64,000 nucleotides of DNA from Neodiprion pinetum (GCF_021155775.2 NC_060232.1:30821922-30885921), one strand, 5' to 3'. Counted from the stretch's first letter, positions 1 to 13,278 are shown. Program-made: numbers and translations. Notes: generated by a model not told the origin, from the sequence alone.

Positions 1-1439
1 TTTGCAGGGTCGATCAAAAAACTGTCCTTCGACGTTGCGGTTACTTCTATTTGGGAATGAGTCGAAATCCGGGCAACGACCGGCGAACGGTGACTCAATA
101 AACAGTCAACGAACGGATATCGGGCGATATCTCAGGCGTAAAAAATTAGCACAGAGTTGAGATTAGCAAATCAAAGAAGGGCTCTGGTTTGTTTTTCCGT
201 TATACCGTCGTTGCGCAACGCGATAGAACAGGAGGGATATTACAGTCTCGTTTATGTAGTATAAACGGAGATTAATCGCCGAGTGGCATCGGAAAAGGCA
301 ATGTATTCATTCGCGAAATTTGAATGAGCCTTGAATGGACAATTAATTTCCACTTGTTTACGACATATTTTGCAAATACGGGTATCACCATCGAGATAGC
401 AGAATTCCCAACCATCTCACAGTCACCTGCGTAAGTGATGGAGCGCTATTCACCGTCGCGATACTTGCCATACCTATACAATAGGTACGTTATCTCACAG
501 GCCCATATTTCGCGTGGGTATAACTGCTGAACAGTCAAACGGAGAGGCTGACGGAAAGAGAAAACACACCGAATAATACAAAATAGTTGACTCTATACGC
601 CGTCTTGATACACGCGTTTCTGCGTAAGGCTCTTTGCCCTACACTCTTTGCCGCAGCTCGCTGAAAAGGCCAAACTTCCTATATACGAGGCTACGCTATA
701 CAAGGTGTGATAAAAGAGGTGACGATTCTCTCGAAATATAACCACACCGCAAATTCCGTTGACGAAGTGAAAGAAAGATTGTCCAACACAGTCTGGATCA
801 ACGTTGGGAATGATTATATCGTATATCCAACTTTTCGTACTTCCCAAATTTCTCGGTCATCATACCGGCAGTAAATTCGACAGTCTCATTTCCTGCGTAC
901 TCCGATTCGTGCTTATTTCAACGAGATAAGTGTAGCTGGTCTCTACAGCGACAGGTTTCCTTTCGGACACCGTGTATGCAGGCGGCCGAACCAGCTTCTA
1001 GACAATCTCTACATCCATGCGTATAAATCGTAGAGCCATACCCATGCAGAACACGCCACTGGGAGGCAGATCTCACACCGACAACAAACACGTCCGGTGG
1101 TTGCGAAGAGGCTGTGCATTTATTTAAGGATATACACATAGGCATACCAACAATATATACCTGTGTATACAGTACAGGTGGACCCGGCGTTGTGGGTGCC
1201 CTCGACTCTGCTCGACTCCCTTCTACCTGAATCCGTGGATCTACCTTCCTCGCCATCAGTGGCTACACACGTACAAATGGCCACGGTGTTTATGAGTCTG
1301 ACTCGGGCTGGCCGGAGTCCCAGAAACGGGATGGCGAGGGTGCAGCGGCACGAGGTCGATTGGGTGTGTATGTGCGAGATGAAGGAGCGAGTGAGTGAGG
1401 TAAGGGACGAAGGGACACGAGGTATGATTTAAGTCGGAG
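1..1439. other. non-coding stretch, nothing recognised
   Basis: No open frame here looks like a conserved protein. The longest frames (for example 918-1256 minus, 112 codons) overlap open frames on the other strand and have irregular composition. No tRNA, inverted repeat or tandem array stands out. It may be intergenic or intronic; the sequence does not say which. Confidence 0.6.
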
Positions 1440-1470
1440 ATAGCGGAGGCAGGCGACGAATAGGGAGCGA

Positions 1471-1501
<31 letters not shown>

Positions 1502-1556
1502 GAAGAGAGGGAGAGATATAGGGATAGATGGATAGAGGGAGGGAGAGAGAGGGAGC
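1440..1556 (+). repeat. purine-rich tract with (GA)n microsatellite
   Basis: A pure GA dinucleotide run at about 1476-1501 is embedded in a roughly 115-base almost all-purine stretch. Open frames crossing it on the minus strand give poly-Ser/Leu peptides, which are artefacts of the repeat. Long polypurine stretches can form triplex DNA, but nothing here shows that this one does. Confidence 0.9.
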
Positions 1557-4003
1557 ATGACGACGTTCATTTATTGGATTTACAGAAGAAAAAGAAACGG
1601 TCCAGGAGTAGGACGGCATATGCATTAAGCACGGGAGACGGAGAGTAAACCGGTTCAAGGAGTTCAACGCGACTCGAGTTTCGTTCGACGAGCTGGATCA
1701 CCGCCCGCTCGGTGATCCCCGGTGGTTCGCGGAATGGACCAATCCTCCGATGCGAGAGCCAGACGAGCGACCAATGGGGTATCGGCCATTACGGAAAACT
1801 AGTTTACCCGAGAAAGATCTTGGCACGGAGAACCGGTCGGTAGTCGGTTATTAGATAATTTATCTGACAGGTTTGAACTCTGCAGCGCAGGCACGGGCAC
1901 ACACGTCCACGGCAACGGGGTACCTGCCTGCACACGATTCACGTTTCGAGAGTACTCGTATACGCGGGGTGTTCAAACTTGTGGAGTTTGACACAATAAG
2001 GAGTCGCGAGATTGATTATTACCCGAGTGTTTTGTTACACTACGGGGGTATACCTGTAACGCTGGCCTGTGGATGCCGTTGACGCGCTCCGGGCTCGGAG
2101 ATGTAAAGATATCGCATAAATCTTGTACGATTTTGGAGGACCGGAATGATCGGGGGAAGGAGAAGTGGGCGGACAGGCTCCGTGCCTTCAAACGGGAGCT
2201 CTCTGTCCTCCGAGTCCCGCTTTTACACGGCAGCGTCTTAGAAGCAAAGAAGGAGGAAGAGAGAAAAAGAGACGGAACAAAGTTAAAAATAAAAAATAAA
2301 AAACAATAAAAGGGAAAAAAGAAAACGAGCACCACTCATGCCCGAGCTTCCAATCAAATCTCATAGACCCGCAGGAGCGAGCGGAGTGAATATTACGGCG
2401 AGAAGATTTTCCTTTATACGGAGAGAAAAGCGTCAGTCGTTACTCGTTGTAATCGTCGTTAAGCGGTTTCCTGAAAATAACGGTGAACCATCGTCTTTTC
2501 CTTTTTTCCTCGCTCCCTTTTCCTCATTTTTTTTTTATCCCTCGAGTCGCATACCCTACGCGAACATAGATATACCTATATTTATATACTTTGGTCTCTT
2601 CTTTCTGTAGATGAAACGTTGAACTTGCCAGAAACGTCGTGGAGCAGAAATAGATTCTTGCCAAGACCCAGCGTACGCAATTTGCATCGGATGTATACGT
2701 AACAACTGAATAGACGAATTGGAGAAAAAACAGTTTCCCCATCGAGGTGCCCTGTTGGCGGGTCAACATCGTCGAGATTTTATCAGATTGCGGTGCAAGT
2801 TCAATTTTACTATTCCCCAGGGTTACAGGATTTTTTGTACACTCACTGGACCTGCCGCAGTAATTGTGCAGAACCTTGTGCCAGAGAGTGCGAGTTTTTT
2901 GAAAAAATGTCGGCAAGGTATCATGCGCGACACGTGATAGCTGCAATATGACGCACGTGTAAGTTTCAGAGGGGGGTGTAAGATGCAACGACCCGGCATC
3001 GAGCACGAGTCGAACGTTCAGCAGGTTTCAATTTGCATCACAATTTCTTGTTGTAAATATCATTTCGTCTCGTTCTTCTAAGTTAATTGCGCGAGGGGAA
3101 AAGTGTCCAACCAGACTTTCTGTACAAATATTGATAAAGCTGTGAAACACGGCGGCGTACAAAATGGTCACCGCAAAATTAATATACAGTGCAGGTTTTT
3201 CATCGGGATTTTCCATTGCATAATGAACAACGTGTTCGCGTAGCAAATGGATCTTAATCATTTACGCGGGGGTCTTGCGTGACAACGGTCTGAAGATTTT
3301 TGTATCCTCGTTGGTTCAGAGCTACGTTTAAGCTTCTCGTATCAAAGGATAGTCGGAGTTTGAAACTTACGAATCGGACTGTACGCCGGCAACTCTGTCG
3401 CTCGTTTACATCGACTCAACGGCTTGATTTGTATTTAAGCTGACAATTATTTTCACTCGTTACCAACTCCGGGTAAAATTAATTATGCCGCTGCCGATCC
3501 GACGAAGGGAATCATGCGATGCTCGGTTTTCGCGCGTTAGCCTCGCTCAAATGTTTGCAAAGAAAATGAAACGGAGATAGAAAAACGAAGATCGCTCTAA
3601 ACCGATAGTTATATACCCATTGCATCCCGATGAGGAGGTTCCCCCGCCATGACCTTAGTCAAGCTTGATCGGAAAAAATTTGTATCTTAAGGTTTTTTGC
3701 GCAATACAATACGTACCGAGTCCAGCTATATCAGTTCTTTATCTTTCTGAGCGGCGACCAATTTCGAGAATTTTTTTCTTCCAATTTTTTCGCCGCTCGT
3801 CACGACGCGTAGTGAAAAGAAGAACATTAGAAACCTCCTATCTTTCTGCCTCTCCTCCACTCTGACCCTTCAGCCTCTGGCTCTGTCTTGTCTTCGGTAA
3901 AACCAGTTATTAGCCGGTCTCTTTCTCTCTATCGCTCCCTCTCTCCTTGTTCAAGACGCCCACGTGCACGGACAGCCATAACAGGTTTGGATCACAACAA
4001 CTT
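1557..4003. other. non-coding stretch, nothing recognised
   Basis: Mixed-composition DNA with A-rich patches near 2280-2330. Several frames of 60-160 codons occur, the longest being 2524-3006 (minus). None shows domain-like composition, and they conflict with frames on the opposite strand. No structured RNA or repeat unit was seen. Confidence 0.6.
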
Positions 4004-4045
4004 CGTCCTGTCCCGTCCCGTCCCGTCCCATCCCGTCCCAGCCCA
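4004..4045 (+). repeat. short (TCCCG)n pentanucleotide repeat
   Basis: About eight consecutive TCCCG/TCCCA-type units, mildly degenerate, lie inside a longer pyrimidine-rich segment. Frames across it read Pro/Val/Ser/Arg repeats that come from the pentamer and not from a protein. Confidence 0.85.
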
Positions 4046-4114
4046 TTTTGTGGCGGTGTTGGCGATGGTACTGCAAGCAGTACTACGCCAGTCCAGAACC
4101 AGCGGACCCCGTCT

Positions 4115-4330
4115 CTTTTTACCTTTTCCTCTGTTTCCTTTCTTCCTCTTCCTCTTCTTCTTCTCCTTCTTCTCTCCGCTTCTTATTCTTGTTCCTCGTT
4201 TTTAACCCCTTCTTACTCTCCGGCCACTTCATCTTCTTCATGCTCTTCTTTCTTTTTCCTGTTCCATCTCTCGTTTGACTCTGTTCACTCTTGGTACTCA
4301 TCCTTTTTTCCATCCTCCCTCACTCCCGCG
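4115..4330 (+). repeat. pyrimidine-rich TTC/CTT tract
   Basis: Roughly 200 bases dominated by C and T, with interrupted TTC and CTT triplets, densest at 4138-4192. The long frame at 3947-4582 (plus) and its neighbours are kept open by this composition and read mostly Ser/Phe/Leu/Pro. I do not treat them as genes. Confidence 0.8.
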
Positions 4331-5925
4331 GTTCTGTCGGATGTATATTCGGATCTTAGATACGATTATTTTTGTGAAAACGTGGGACTCTTTTTGCCAG
4401 TTCTTTTGCTCCGCGATGATGTAAGCGTTGATGTGTTTCAAAGCAGGTCTTCATTTTTACGTAACTTGGCATCACTTGACGCTGCTGTCGATCGCTATAC
4501 GAGAAAAAACAATTTTTCACCATCCCGAAATAGAGAAGTAGCTGCCACTAATGCTTTTCGGCAAATTTTAGTCAATGACTAAACTACCAGACTCAACTCG
4601 GCTTCTTCCTTTTTTCCTCTTCATAATGAGGACCTGAACGCACGTGTAATGATTTTCTGACGCCCTGCACCGCACACTGACGAACGTACAAAAGAACGAC
4701 GAGTCATTCGTTTTGACCGTGACATTTCCTACGATCAACGATATCCACTGGTTCCTCACGATAATATTCTCCGATTAAAACCGCGACTTCATACTTCAAT
4801 TTTATTCCCAATGATTTCTTTTTTTTACTTCCGTCATTATTGCGTTCTCACAGACGGTGATACTTCGATTCGCCTTGATCGCGAAACACTTGCTTGACTC
4901 GTATACTTACGTACCCGTACATATCGACAGACGTATCACGATACGTTTCACACATGTAAAGCGTATACTTTGTCAGCTAATGCGATTAAAGGCAAAGCTG
5001 TGAAAAAATATATGGGGATGGTAAAGGTTGTCACGGAAGCTGAACCAGTAAATATCATCTCTCGATCTCGGAGGCCGCGGCGTGAGGGGAAACTGGCTGT
5101 TGCCAAACCGGTACCTACATCGAAATCTCGATGCGACGGTGAACAGAATAGATATCTTATACGCCACTCTCCCTTCGTGTTGTAACTTATAATAATACCG
5201 TGGCACGGAGTATTCAGTGTGCCTCGTAGAGGCATTCATGCAGGGTTCACGAAGGCAGAGGTTTGAGGTCAGCATCACACGTGCGCCGTTATAAGCTCGA
5301 GTGGTTTTAGAACGAAAGTAGTCGGAATTGAAGAATAAGCTCGTATCTCCACTCTAGTCTCGTCCGGGTTGGCTCGCACGTTCAGGTTCGATCACCGCAC
5401 GCATCGAACTCGGTTTCGAACGATTCGACCCGCCTCGCCTCAGCTCGGCTTCCACACTCTCGCCAATTACGATTCGTATCTGTGTTTTCGTTCCCCTGGT
5501 TATGCTTCCTTGCCGCTGCTGCTGGTGCAGAGAGAAGTTATCCCGAGGCTGTTACACGTGTTCCATATACCTCTAAACACCATACAGTGAACCTATAATT
5601 GAGCGTTGCTCTGAACAAAGATGAAATTGCCTGTACTAATTTAGACTCGACATGGTGCGGTTCGGTTCGTCCGCCTTCTTTTTACCCATGCAGGACCTAG
5701 AACGGAATTGAACTCGTTTTTTTTCAACGACACGAGTAATAGCCGATACTTTGTTGCATGTCGGAGATTCGGTGGTTAATGTTAATTATTTACTCGATGT
5801 GCAGATCTGTGTAGGTACCAGGTTTGGGTCCAGACTCGCTCTCCCGGCCTCTGGCCTCCAGCCTTCGGCCCACGGGTCTGATTGCGAGGGCTCACGATCT
5901 ACAGGCGGACCGAGAAGATGTTGAA
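4331..5925. other. non-coding stretch, nothing recognised
   Basis: No convincing coding frame, RNA gene or repeat array. Frames of 60-100 codons at 4948-5278 are open on both strands at once, which argues against either being real. Confidence 0.6.
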
Positions 5926-5970
5926 GGGGCCAGTGGGAAGGGGGGGAGGGGGGGCGAGTGTGGAAGGGGG
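5926..5970 (+). other. G-run cluster (possible G-quadruplex)
   Basis: Five or more runs of at least three G occur within 45 bases on the plus strand, including a stretch of two seven-G runs split by a single A. This satisfies the usual four-run motif for a G-quadruplex. It lies immediately before a 150-base pyrimidine tract, so strand composition switches sharply here. Folding in the cell is inference. Confidence 0.7.
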
Positions 5971-5997
5971 CCAATGCCCGGTAGCTACGGGGCAGCT

Positions 5998-6145
5998 CCT
6001 TTTTTCACTTCTTCTTTTTCTCCGTCGTTTCTTCTCTTATCCTTTCTTCTTCTTCTTTTTTTTTCGACTCGTCCCTCTTTTCTTTCTCTATTTTTCTTCG
6101 TGTCCCTTTCTTGGCCGTTCTTCTTCTTCCTTTTATTTTTTTATT
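5998..6145 (+). repeat. pyrimidine-rich T/C tract
   Basis: About 150 bases, almost all T and C, with TTC and poly-T runs. Frames through it give Phe/Ser/Leu-rich peptides with no domain signature. Confidence 0.85.
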
Positions 6146-7547
6146 GGGCCCGACTCGGAGGACCGCAACACAGATCCGTGATAAGAGGCGGAGCCGGATC
6201 GCTCGTGCTGCACCCAAGATCGTTTCTACAGACTATACGAGAGGCCTCCGCGACTCCTAGCAGGCAATGCTCATTCGGGATGTTTACGGGATTTATATTA
6301 TTTTATTGTGATCCTATTGTTATTCCGTAGGAGATTTTCAGCCACGTCGCACCTTTCGGAAGATGGAGAAAGTCTCGCTCTTTACGGTGTTCGATTATTA
6401 TCGAGCGAGTCTCACTGACCGCGGGAAAGCGCTGTCCTATCGTTTACAATTATTTTTTACTCTTTGTTTTCTCAAATAGGTACAGTGGAAATTCACAGAC
6501 CCGGTGCAACACTCCGCTGTTGCATTGGCGCACGACGAGTTTGAGCTCCGTAAGCGTGAACCGTATCGGCTTGGTCTACAAAGAAAGAGATGTAAAAAGT
6601 TTCCGCGGTGAAAAGGAAAATTTTATAATTAAATTTCAAATGCGATAAATTTTTTTTTTCTCATTGCGCGGCAAAGGAGAGTGGTCGCAGAACGTGAGGC
6701 TTGGCGCACGTGTCGTTTGACAATATGTGGCATTGACTCGATGGAAGAGTGATGGCTGAGAAAACAAAGCTTGAAAAAGAAATATGAATTCACCGTTGGT
6801 CAGATGGCCGTATTAATTTACAATACGAATTGTAAATATAGAATTATACCTATACATCGTGGGTTGTTTGACGGAGCGGTAGTATAAATATTAATTTGAC
6901 GGCTGGTTGGAGGAATGTATCATTTTAATATCAATATATTGCAAAGCGATGAGTCAAAATTGTGGAAAATGTGCTGTTTTAATCGAGGCACGTGGCTCAG
7001 TTAGTGACTCATTCTGTGTCGTGACAGCATGGAGTCAAGGTGAAAAAAAAAAGATAACGAATTCAAAAAGTAACATACTCAGGTGACAATTGGCGATTGC
7101 TGGAAATTATATAAACTAGTGAAAAACATGTTTTTTTCATATCACTCATTTATCCAAACCAAACCGGATTGTACGGCCTGAGGCAATGATTATACAAATG
7201 CTGCGTTGTGTATTTAATTCAGTATCTACTGAACTCACATGTGGCTCACTCTGATAAACGCCTCTCGTAATACCTGCTGCATGCACGTTTATTTTTTACA
7301 TAGATCTTAAATTCTCACAATACCTGTATATCAACATTATCTTGATCGCGATCGGTTCGCAAGTTTCACTGCACGTGAATTCTAATGCTAAACCAGTCTC
7401 GCACTCAAATGTCAAGTGAAATATACCTGCGTTTGTGTATTCGCTTCAGACAGCGAACGAGAATAACATCTGTCAAAGATCACTGTAAATCATGTTGCGT
7501 TTGCAGGACATGGTAACCAGGAAGCTGCAGTCTATCCTTTGCAAGAG
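6146..7547. other. AT-rich non-coding stretch
   Basis: Stops are frequent in all frames and no frame of 60 or more codons lies wholly inside 6340-7540. T-rich and A-rich runs are scattered through it (for example near 6650 and 7046). No structured element was seen. Confidence 0.65.
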
Positions 7548-7573
7548 AAAAAAAAAGAAAAAAAAAAAAAAAA
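7548..7573 (+). repeat. poly-A tract
   Basis: A 26-base A run interrupted by one G. It could be a simple homopolymer or the tail of a retroposed sequence. No flanking duplication or upstream element body could be recognised, so the simple explanation is preferred. Confidence 0.85.
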
Positions 7574-7652
7574 CAATCGCACAAAACTAGAAACCACCGC
7601 TACAATACAGAGAATCGTCATTAAGCTATATAATTAAAGGCTTTACAATATG

Positions 7653-7683
7653 ATACGTATACGCATACGTATACGTGCGTGTA
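7653..7683 (+). other. 31-bp alternating purine-pyrimidine tract
   Basis: Every base from 7653 to 7683 alternates purine and pyrimidine, built from ATACGTATACGC-type units with a nearly palindromic core. Such tracts are the classical substrate for Z-DNA. Under a random model an uninterrupted 31-base alternation is unexpected, although GTATAC-like words are common in this genome. Confidence 0.75.
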
Positions 7684-10600
7684 AAATAAGAGTACGCTGT
7701 TCGAGGCGAGTAAAAAGCAAATAGAGAAAAACGGAAACATTGTATCTCATAAATTGACACCGGTCATTTTTATATACGGGACGAAACTATAATTACCGAA
7801 TTAGCATAAATCATATTCAAAGTTGGTCGACCGGGCATGAAACTGGTCGTGACTTCTTATTCCTCGAGAGCGGTGAGGAGGACGGCGGCGAAGAAGAGGC
7901 GTTGGAGGGCGAGGAGGGGGGAAGAGGTTATGGAAGTGGCATAAGGCTCCGACGAGAGCTACCGACTGCGAGTTGTAACTCGCGGACTGGCCTCAAGCTG
8001 GGAGACTCACGAATGCTGGTAGCAATTGGTTAGGAGATAAACCTACTATTATAAGCAAGGCCCAACCGCATAAATTTGCTCGGACAGTTTGATTACGGGC
8101 CCCGAATCCACCCGGAGCCCCCTCGGGGAATCTGACACAAATCTTTGACTATGAGACGCTCCCCTTTCTTCCCCGTGCGTCGCCCTATTACGGCTACGCC
8201 TTGGAACGTCTTTGGATAGAAAATTTACTGAAATAGGGTTGGCCGGCTTTGAATCTTCATCGAGGATCGCCGGCCACGGTCCGGCCATTTTCTGAAAGGC
8301 CGTATAGAAAGCCGTAGAAATATTAAAACCTGAGACCTAACTCGGGTTTATGCGTCTTGACGCGGTTTCTCGCCGGTTATAAAAGTCTTCGGGGTGTGTT
8401 GATTATACGAGTAGCGTGCTGTAAATCTACCGCGCATCGCGTTGTAGAATTCGATCGGTTTTAGTATTCAACAAAATTGTCCGGACGTCCGGATTGGATA
8501 ATTCGAGACCCCAATCGACGTCACTTTTTCTCTGCAGATGAATTATCGGGACGATACTAGTGACTGAGTACACAACGGTATTATTACCGGTAGAGCGATA
8601 AGTTTTACGGCAAATCATCTAACCTGCATTTTATTTATAGTTCTCACTCCTAGACGCGAAGTTGGCTGTTTATTCGTCGACGTATATGTTTGATCAGTGT
8701 GATAAAATTGTCATTATACGGTCAGGCCACTGCAAATTTCCTTTGCCATGTATACGGGTTTCATATGCATGAACTAGCAAAATGGTTCTAATCCAATTTG
8801 GGGATATCCTCGAGTGTAGATGTCCAACTGTCGACGAATTGAAAACGAAATATGAATCTCGCGTGACTGAAAGTACTTATTCAACCATTGACAACGTTTC
8901 GTACTCCGACTTGAATATATACGACAATAGACTCCTTTTTCGATCCAGATTAATCATACATGAATACACATGTGACATCGGTTGTCAGCGTAGACTGCAG
9001 TAATATAATCAAATAATGACGACGCGCTGTAACGAAACCATAAGTGTAACAACGTATTGTTGCAAAATATAGATACTTAGAAATTTTCGGTCAGGATTCT
9101 AATACGTTCCCAGTAGAAGATGTAAGTTTCTGAATTCTCAGAGATATTATCGGTGATTCGATATCTCGGAACAACCGCGGAAGAGTGCGTATACATATAC
9201 ATACCTATGTATCTTCGGTGTAGAAAAGTTTTACCGCAAAAAGCCGCGACGCCTGAGGAAAATTCTTGGCAAGTTTGCTCGTATTCCCACATTACCGTTT
9301 TCAAACAATTGCTAAATTGTTAACATCGTCAGAAGAACTCGTAACGCTGGACTTGGAGTACCTATAACATGCCTCCGGAAATGAAGGCATAGAATCGAGC
9401 ATCGGTACGAACTTCCTGGAGAGATTTAGCCGTCGTTGCGAACATTCGGATCAGGTACTGGATGGTGGCCAGAGAGTGAGACCAGTTCTTTTCCTTTCTT
9501 GTACTTTTTAATTCAACCAAAGCTTTGTGAATATCCGCTGAAAAAGCTGCTGGTTCAAGTTCTCCACGCTAGCCGCATTGTCCGCCGCAGCTCTATTCGC
9601 GAATGAAATAGGAACCATTTCCGCGACCGAAATCTGTTGGAAACCCATCGCAGAGGGTCGATTTGAATCCGCGAACGAAAAGGTTCAGTCGCGTAGGTAT
9701 GAAGAAAAGAACCAAACGACGCGATTTGGATTTTTTTATGTCGGTTCGGATCGTGTTTTACTATGTTTTCCCTTTTACGCGAGAAAAATCAACTCCAACC
9801 GCGCTTTCACTCCTCGGTTATAGTACAGTAGTAGCTGAGTCGGCTCCGAGTATCTACGGTGTACCGAAGTGTTCCGGATGAAAAGAATTCCTACACCGGC
9901 ACCAAGCGGTTTTAAATTCAGATGCGTGAAGAGCAAAAACGAAATTGTCGAATCACTCAACGGGCCTGATGTGCCTAGTTTCTCTCCAGTGATAAGATCG
10001 CCTCGATAAAGTCGACCCGCACGAGCATGCAGGCAACGATATCACGACACCGCTGCGGAAGAGAGACTCCTCGGACGACGTAGGTAAGGACTGTAAACGG
10101 GCCGCTAAGGCACCCCGGGTAATGGACTCGAACAATGGGTACCATTCGCCTCGCATGATTACTTGGACACGAGTCATGATTCTTTGAAGCATCGAGGCTT
10201 CGTTATACCTACGAGAACGAAGGCACACGAGGCCTCTCTTTCCTTTTCCATTGCTCCAGTACCGCGCTTCTTGCTCTTCGTCAGCATCATCGTCGATGCT
10301 CCCCCACCCTCGGAAGCGAAGATAACAACGTTAGGTTCTGCTGCTCCTGCAGGAGTATCTCTTTAATGCCGGATACATAGTAACTCTGCACTTGTACCTA
10401 ACGGTGCGCGTAACTTATCGTTAAATAATTTCTAAAACGTTTGAAATACCCATGGGATGTAAAAGTTTATTTAAAACTCAATTATTACTCCCTCCGTAAC
10501 GTGGTTGCTCGCCACATATCCGTAAACTCTCCGTCCAACGTATACTTTATCTCGTTTTGTTCCCTCGTATTTTCCCCTTTACAGCCTCACGATTAGTTTT

Positions 10601-10710
10601 CGTTTCTTTTCCGATGCTTTTATTTTTAATCTTTGTATCCTATCTCATTATGTGCTTGTATATTCTTTACTCTCTAGGGTCCTGCGCCTGGCTTCCAGAG
10701 TCTAATAAAT
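7684..10710. other. non-coding stretch with a GC-rich purine patch
   Basis: A GC-rich, purine-biased patch sits at about 7866-7930, read as an acidic Glu/Gly-rich frame on the plus strand with no initiator nearby. A 79-codon minus frame at 8049-8288 looks smooth but resembles nothing I know. The remainder (8300-10710) holds short unremarkable frames and no repeat arrays. Confidence 0.5.
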
Positions 10711-10761
10711 CTCTTCCTCTTCCTCTCTCTCTCGCTCTCTCTCTTTCTCTCTTTCTCTCTT
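10711..10761 (+). repeat. (CT)n-rich microsatellite
   Basis: An imperfect CT dinucleotide repeat with CTTCCT and CTTT interruptions. The frames 10557-10865 (plus) and 10702-10890 (minus) that span it read Ser/Leu and Arg/Glu repeats and are artefacts. Confidence 0.9.
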
Positions 10762-13229
10762 ACGCACCTCGATCCTTTCTTTTTCCCTCGTCCCTCGGTC
10801 TCTCACTCCACATCGCTGCTCTCCGTTTTCCACTCTGTCCGCTGGCTTGTAGTTTTCTGTTTTAGCTTTCAAGATAGGTGGACGAGGCAAGAAGAAGCCT
10901 CCTCAGGTATCAACCCTGCACACACATAGTTATAGACACAGCTCGGTACGCCTGAATCCTCTGCGGGTCCGCATCACGCCCTCCCAGCGACCGAAGAAGC
11001 CTCGGGACCTGAACCGGTCAGTCAGTCAGTCACGGGCAGGTACAAGGAGAATGAAGATGGAAGTCTATAGAAGGTACTTTCACGTGGATTTATAGTTAGT
11101 ACAGTTACAACCACACCGTGCAGGTTCCAACGATTCGACCATGCACGAGACCCGCGCGATGACTCACGGCTGACCGGCAAGAACGATCATCCGATTGTTA
11201 CTCATCCTCAGCGCCCTTGAAGTCATCGGTTTCCTTCCGTAAAAGTCGCCACCTTGAACTCGCGGTACAATTATTCCCGGAATCCTATTCGAGGGGACTG
11301 ATCATTAGCGTACTGGAAAGTTGCGGAGGCCCGAGATGGAACTTCTTACGCGTCGAGTAGAAGTGGCGAGTGTCAGGTGGCTCCGAGTAATTAGGTAGGA
11401 GACAGGGCCTAGGGTACCTTAATAGACCTTTTCTCGAAACTTCTGCCTTCGCAACGACGAGTGCGAGATCCCGCTTGTCGTCGTTAACTAACACAACCAC
11501 GAAACACTCGACTCGCGCTCGTAGAGATAAGAGAGCCTTGAATTTCAGCGCGGTTTTCGCCCGCTTCACATTTCCTCCGCCGCGACACACATTCGACCCA
11601 GGGGCCTGAAGAATATAAGTTGTACCATAAATTAATCAAGTTTCTATTTATACGGGTAGGAAGTCCGCGTTCGTTAATTGTTTTTTTTTTTTTCTCTCCT
11701 CTCCGGTGTTATTCCAAATTTTTTTCTTTCCTCTTAGTCTCTTCCAGCTTAACAAACCGCATAAATAGTTACAGGCATCGGCTGCCTTGCATAAAAGCGG
11801 ATGATGGCCGGTTGAAACGTATACCTGCCTATAAAATTGCGGTGGTTTTTTTTTTTATCTTTCTTTTTTTTTATTTTATTTTATTTTTCTTTTGCTTTTA
11901 TCGTAACAGCTGACCGCTTTTCCACCTATCCTGCAGAACTACAGCTGAGCGCGCCGTTATCTATAATTTTTTGTTATTCAAGCCTCGGCTCGCTGGAAAG
12001 CGTCGCGGTGAGTCACTTGCCGACTCGTAAAGAAGTTTGCACGCTCGTGGCAGTTTATATTATATACGGTACATAAATGCAATTATACCCACTGCGTACC
12101 GGTGTATGTATTTACCTACCTATACCGACACGTCACGTAGCGACAGAAACCATTGCGCTCACAGATTTCCTCGCTCGCAAGTTGAAATTCGCCGGCACGA
12201 TCTAGGCCGCCTTTATGATATGTCTTTAAATCGAATCTTTTACTCTATTTTTCCTTACCGCCTGCATCCGCGGTTTCACACGCACACGTGTATACCTTTA
12301 TTCACATTTAGTACGTTATACCGGATTTACCGTCGAGTGTATAAATTAACCAGTCGTAATTTAGTTGTTGCCCGTTATCAAGTCCTATCCGACAACAACC
12401 GTGTGCGGAGTATGGGTAGGTGTTTCATTTTTATTCTTTTCATCATTTTCTTATAATCATCGTCTTCCTTTTTGCTCTCCAACAGCGTCGTTACGTCACG
12501 GATCAGGCCATCTTACGAGGAGCAGGGTCTTTATGGGCCTCCCCCTCCCCCTTCTTCGTGTAGAGCGCCCTCCGTGGTTTTGGAACGGCTTTTTAATATG
12601 ATGCATGGGCAATTTGGTAAATTAAAGTAGGGAGGCAGGGAGGGGGAGAGTGAGAGGAGAAGAAAAAAAATACCAGTAATAGCTGTTGCTGTATACCTAC
12701 CGCTAGATCTTATGATTTATCACGCGTATATAGTAGTGCGGGTTTTGATGGTCCATGCACGTATGGGTGGGTGCCTCGTGCAACGCGGGCGAACCTCTCG
12801 CTTATGGTTGTTGTTTACCTCACGTCGGGATTTCGGACCTTTCTAATTCATCGGAAGGGAGCGAGAGAGAAAAAAAATATACGTATACGCAGGTGTGCGT
12901 GCGTGTGGGTGTGTCGAGGGTCCAGCGTTTCGACACCGAGAATTTATAGCAACGTTAAAACTACCAATTTTACGAGACTAGGTGTGACCCGCGATATCTA
13001 TACTCACTCGCGCATTCGTGCGCTACGTTAAACAGGCTGTGGTCGGCATATAGAGGTACGTGCAGGTATACGCGTCGTTCAAGTATCCACACCTGTGTGC
13101 GCGCGGAACGGCGAGGCGATGTTTTGATTTTCAAAACCCAATTCCCTCCTTGGCGGAGACGCCGTAGTCGCGTAAACAACGCAATAAAATAATCTTGCGT
13201 AAAAAGAAGTGAGATAAAAGGAGGGGAAG
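10762..13229. other. non-coding stretch with T-rich tracts
   Basis: Poly-T runs lie at 11681-11693 and 11845-11900. A third tract at 12879-12912 combines alternating purine-pyrimidine DNA with GT-rich sequence. Frames of about 100-139 codons (11285-11590 minus, 12037-12456 plus) have no recognisable family and the second is rich in Tyr/Arg/Ile from ATAC-type words. No gene can be supported. Confidence 0.55.
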
Positions 13230-13270
13230 GGAGAGAGAGAGAGCGAGAGAAAGAGAGAGAGAGAAAAAAA
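13230..13270 (+). repeat. (GA)n microsatellite
   Basis: An imperfect GA run ending in an A-tract. On the minus strand it gives the Ser/Leu-rich segment of two overlapping open frames (12970-13303), which are therefore not believed. Confidence 0.9.
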
Positions 13271-13278
13271 TGAATCTC

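Noticed and set aside
3947..4582. 211-codon plus frame
   Set aside because: Held open by TCCCG and TTC repeat tracts, reading low-complexity Ser/Pro/Leu. Its later part has no recognisable content.
8049..8288. 79-codon minus frame of smooth composition
   Set aside because: No splice context or recognisable motif to separate it from chance.
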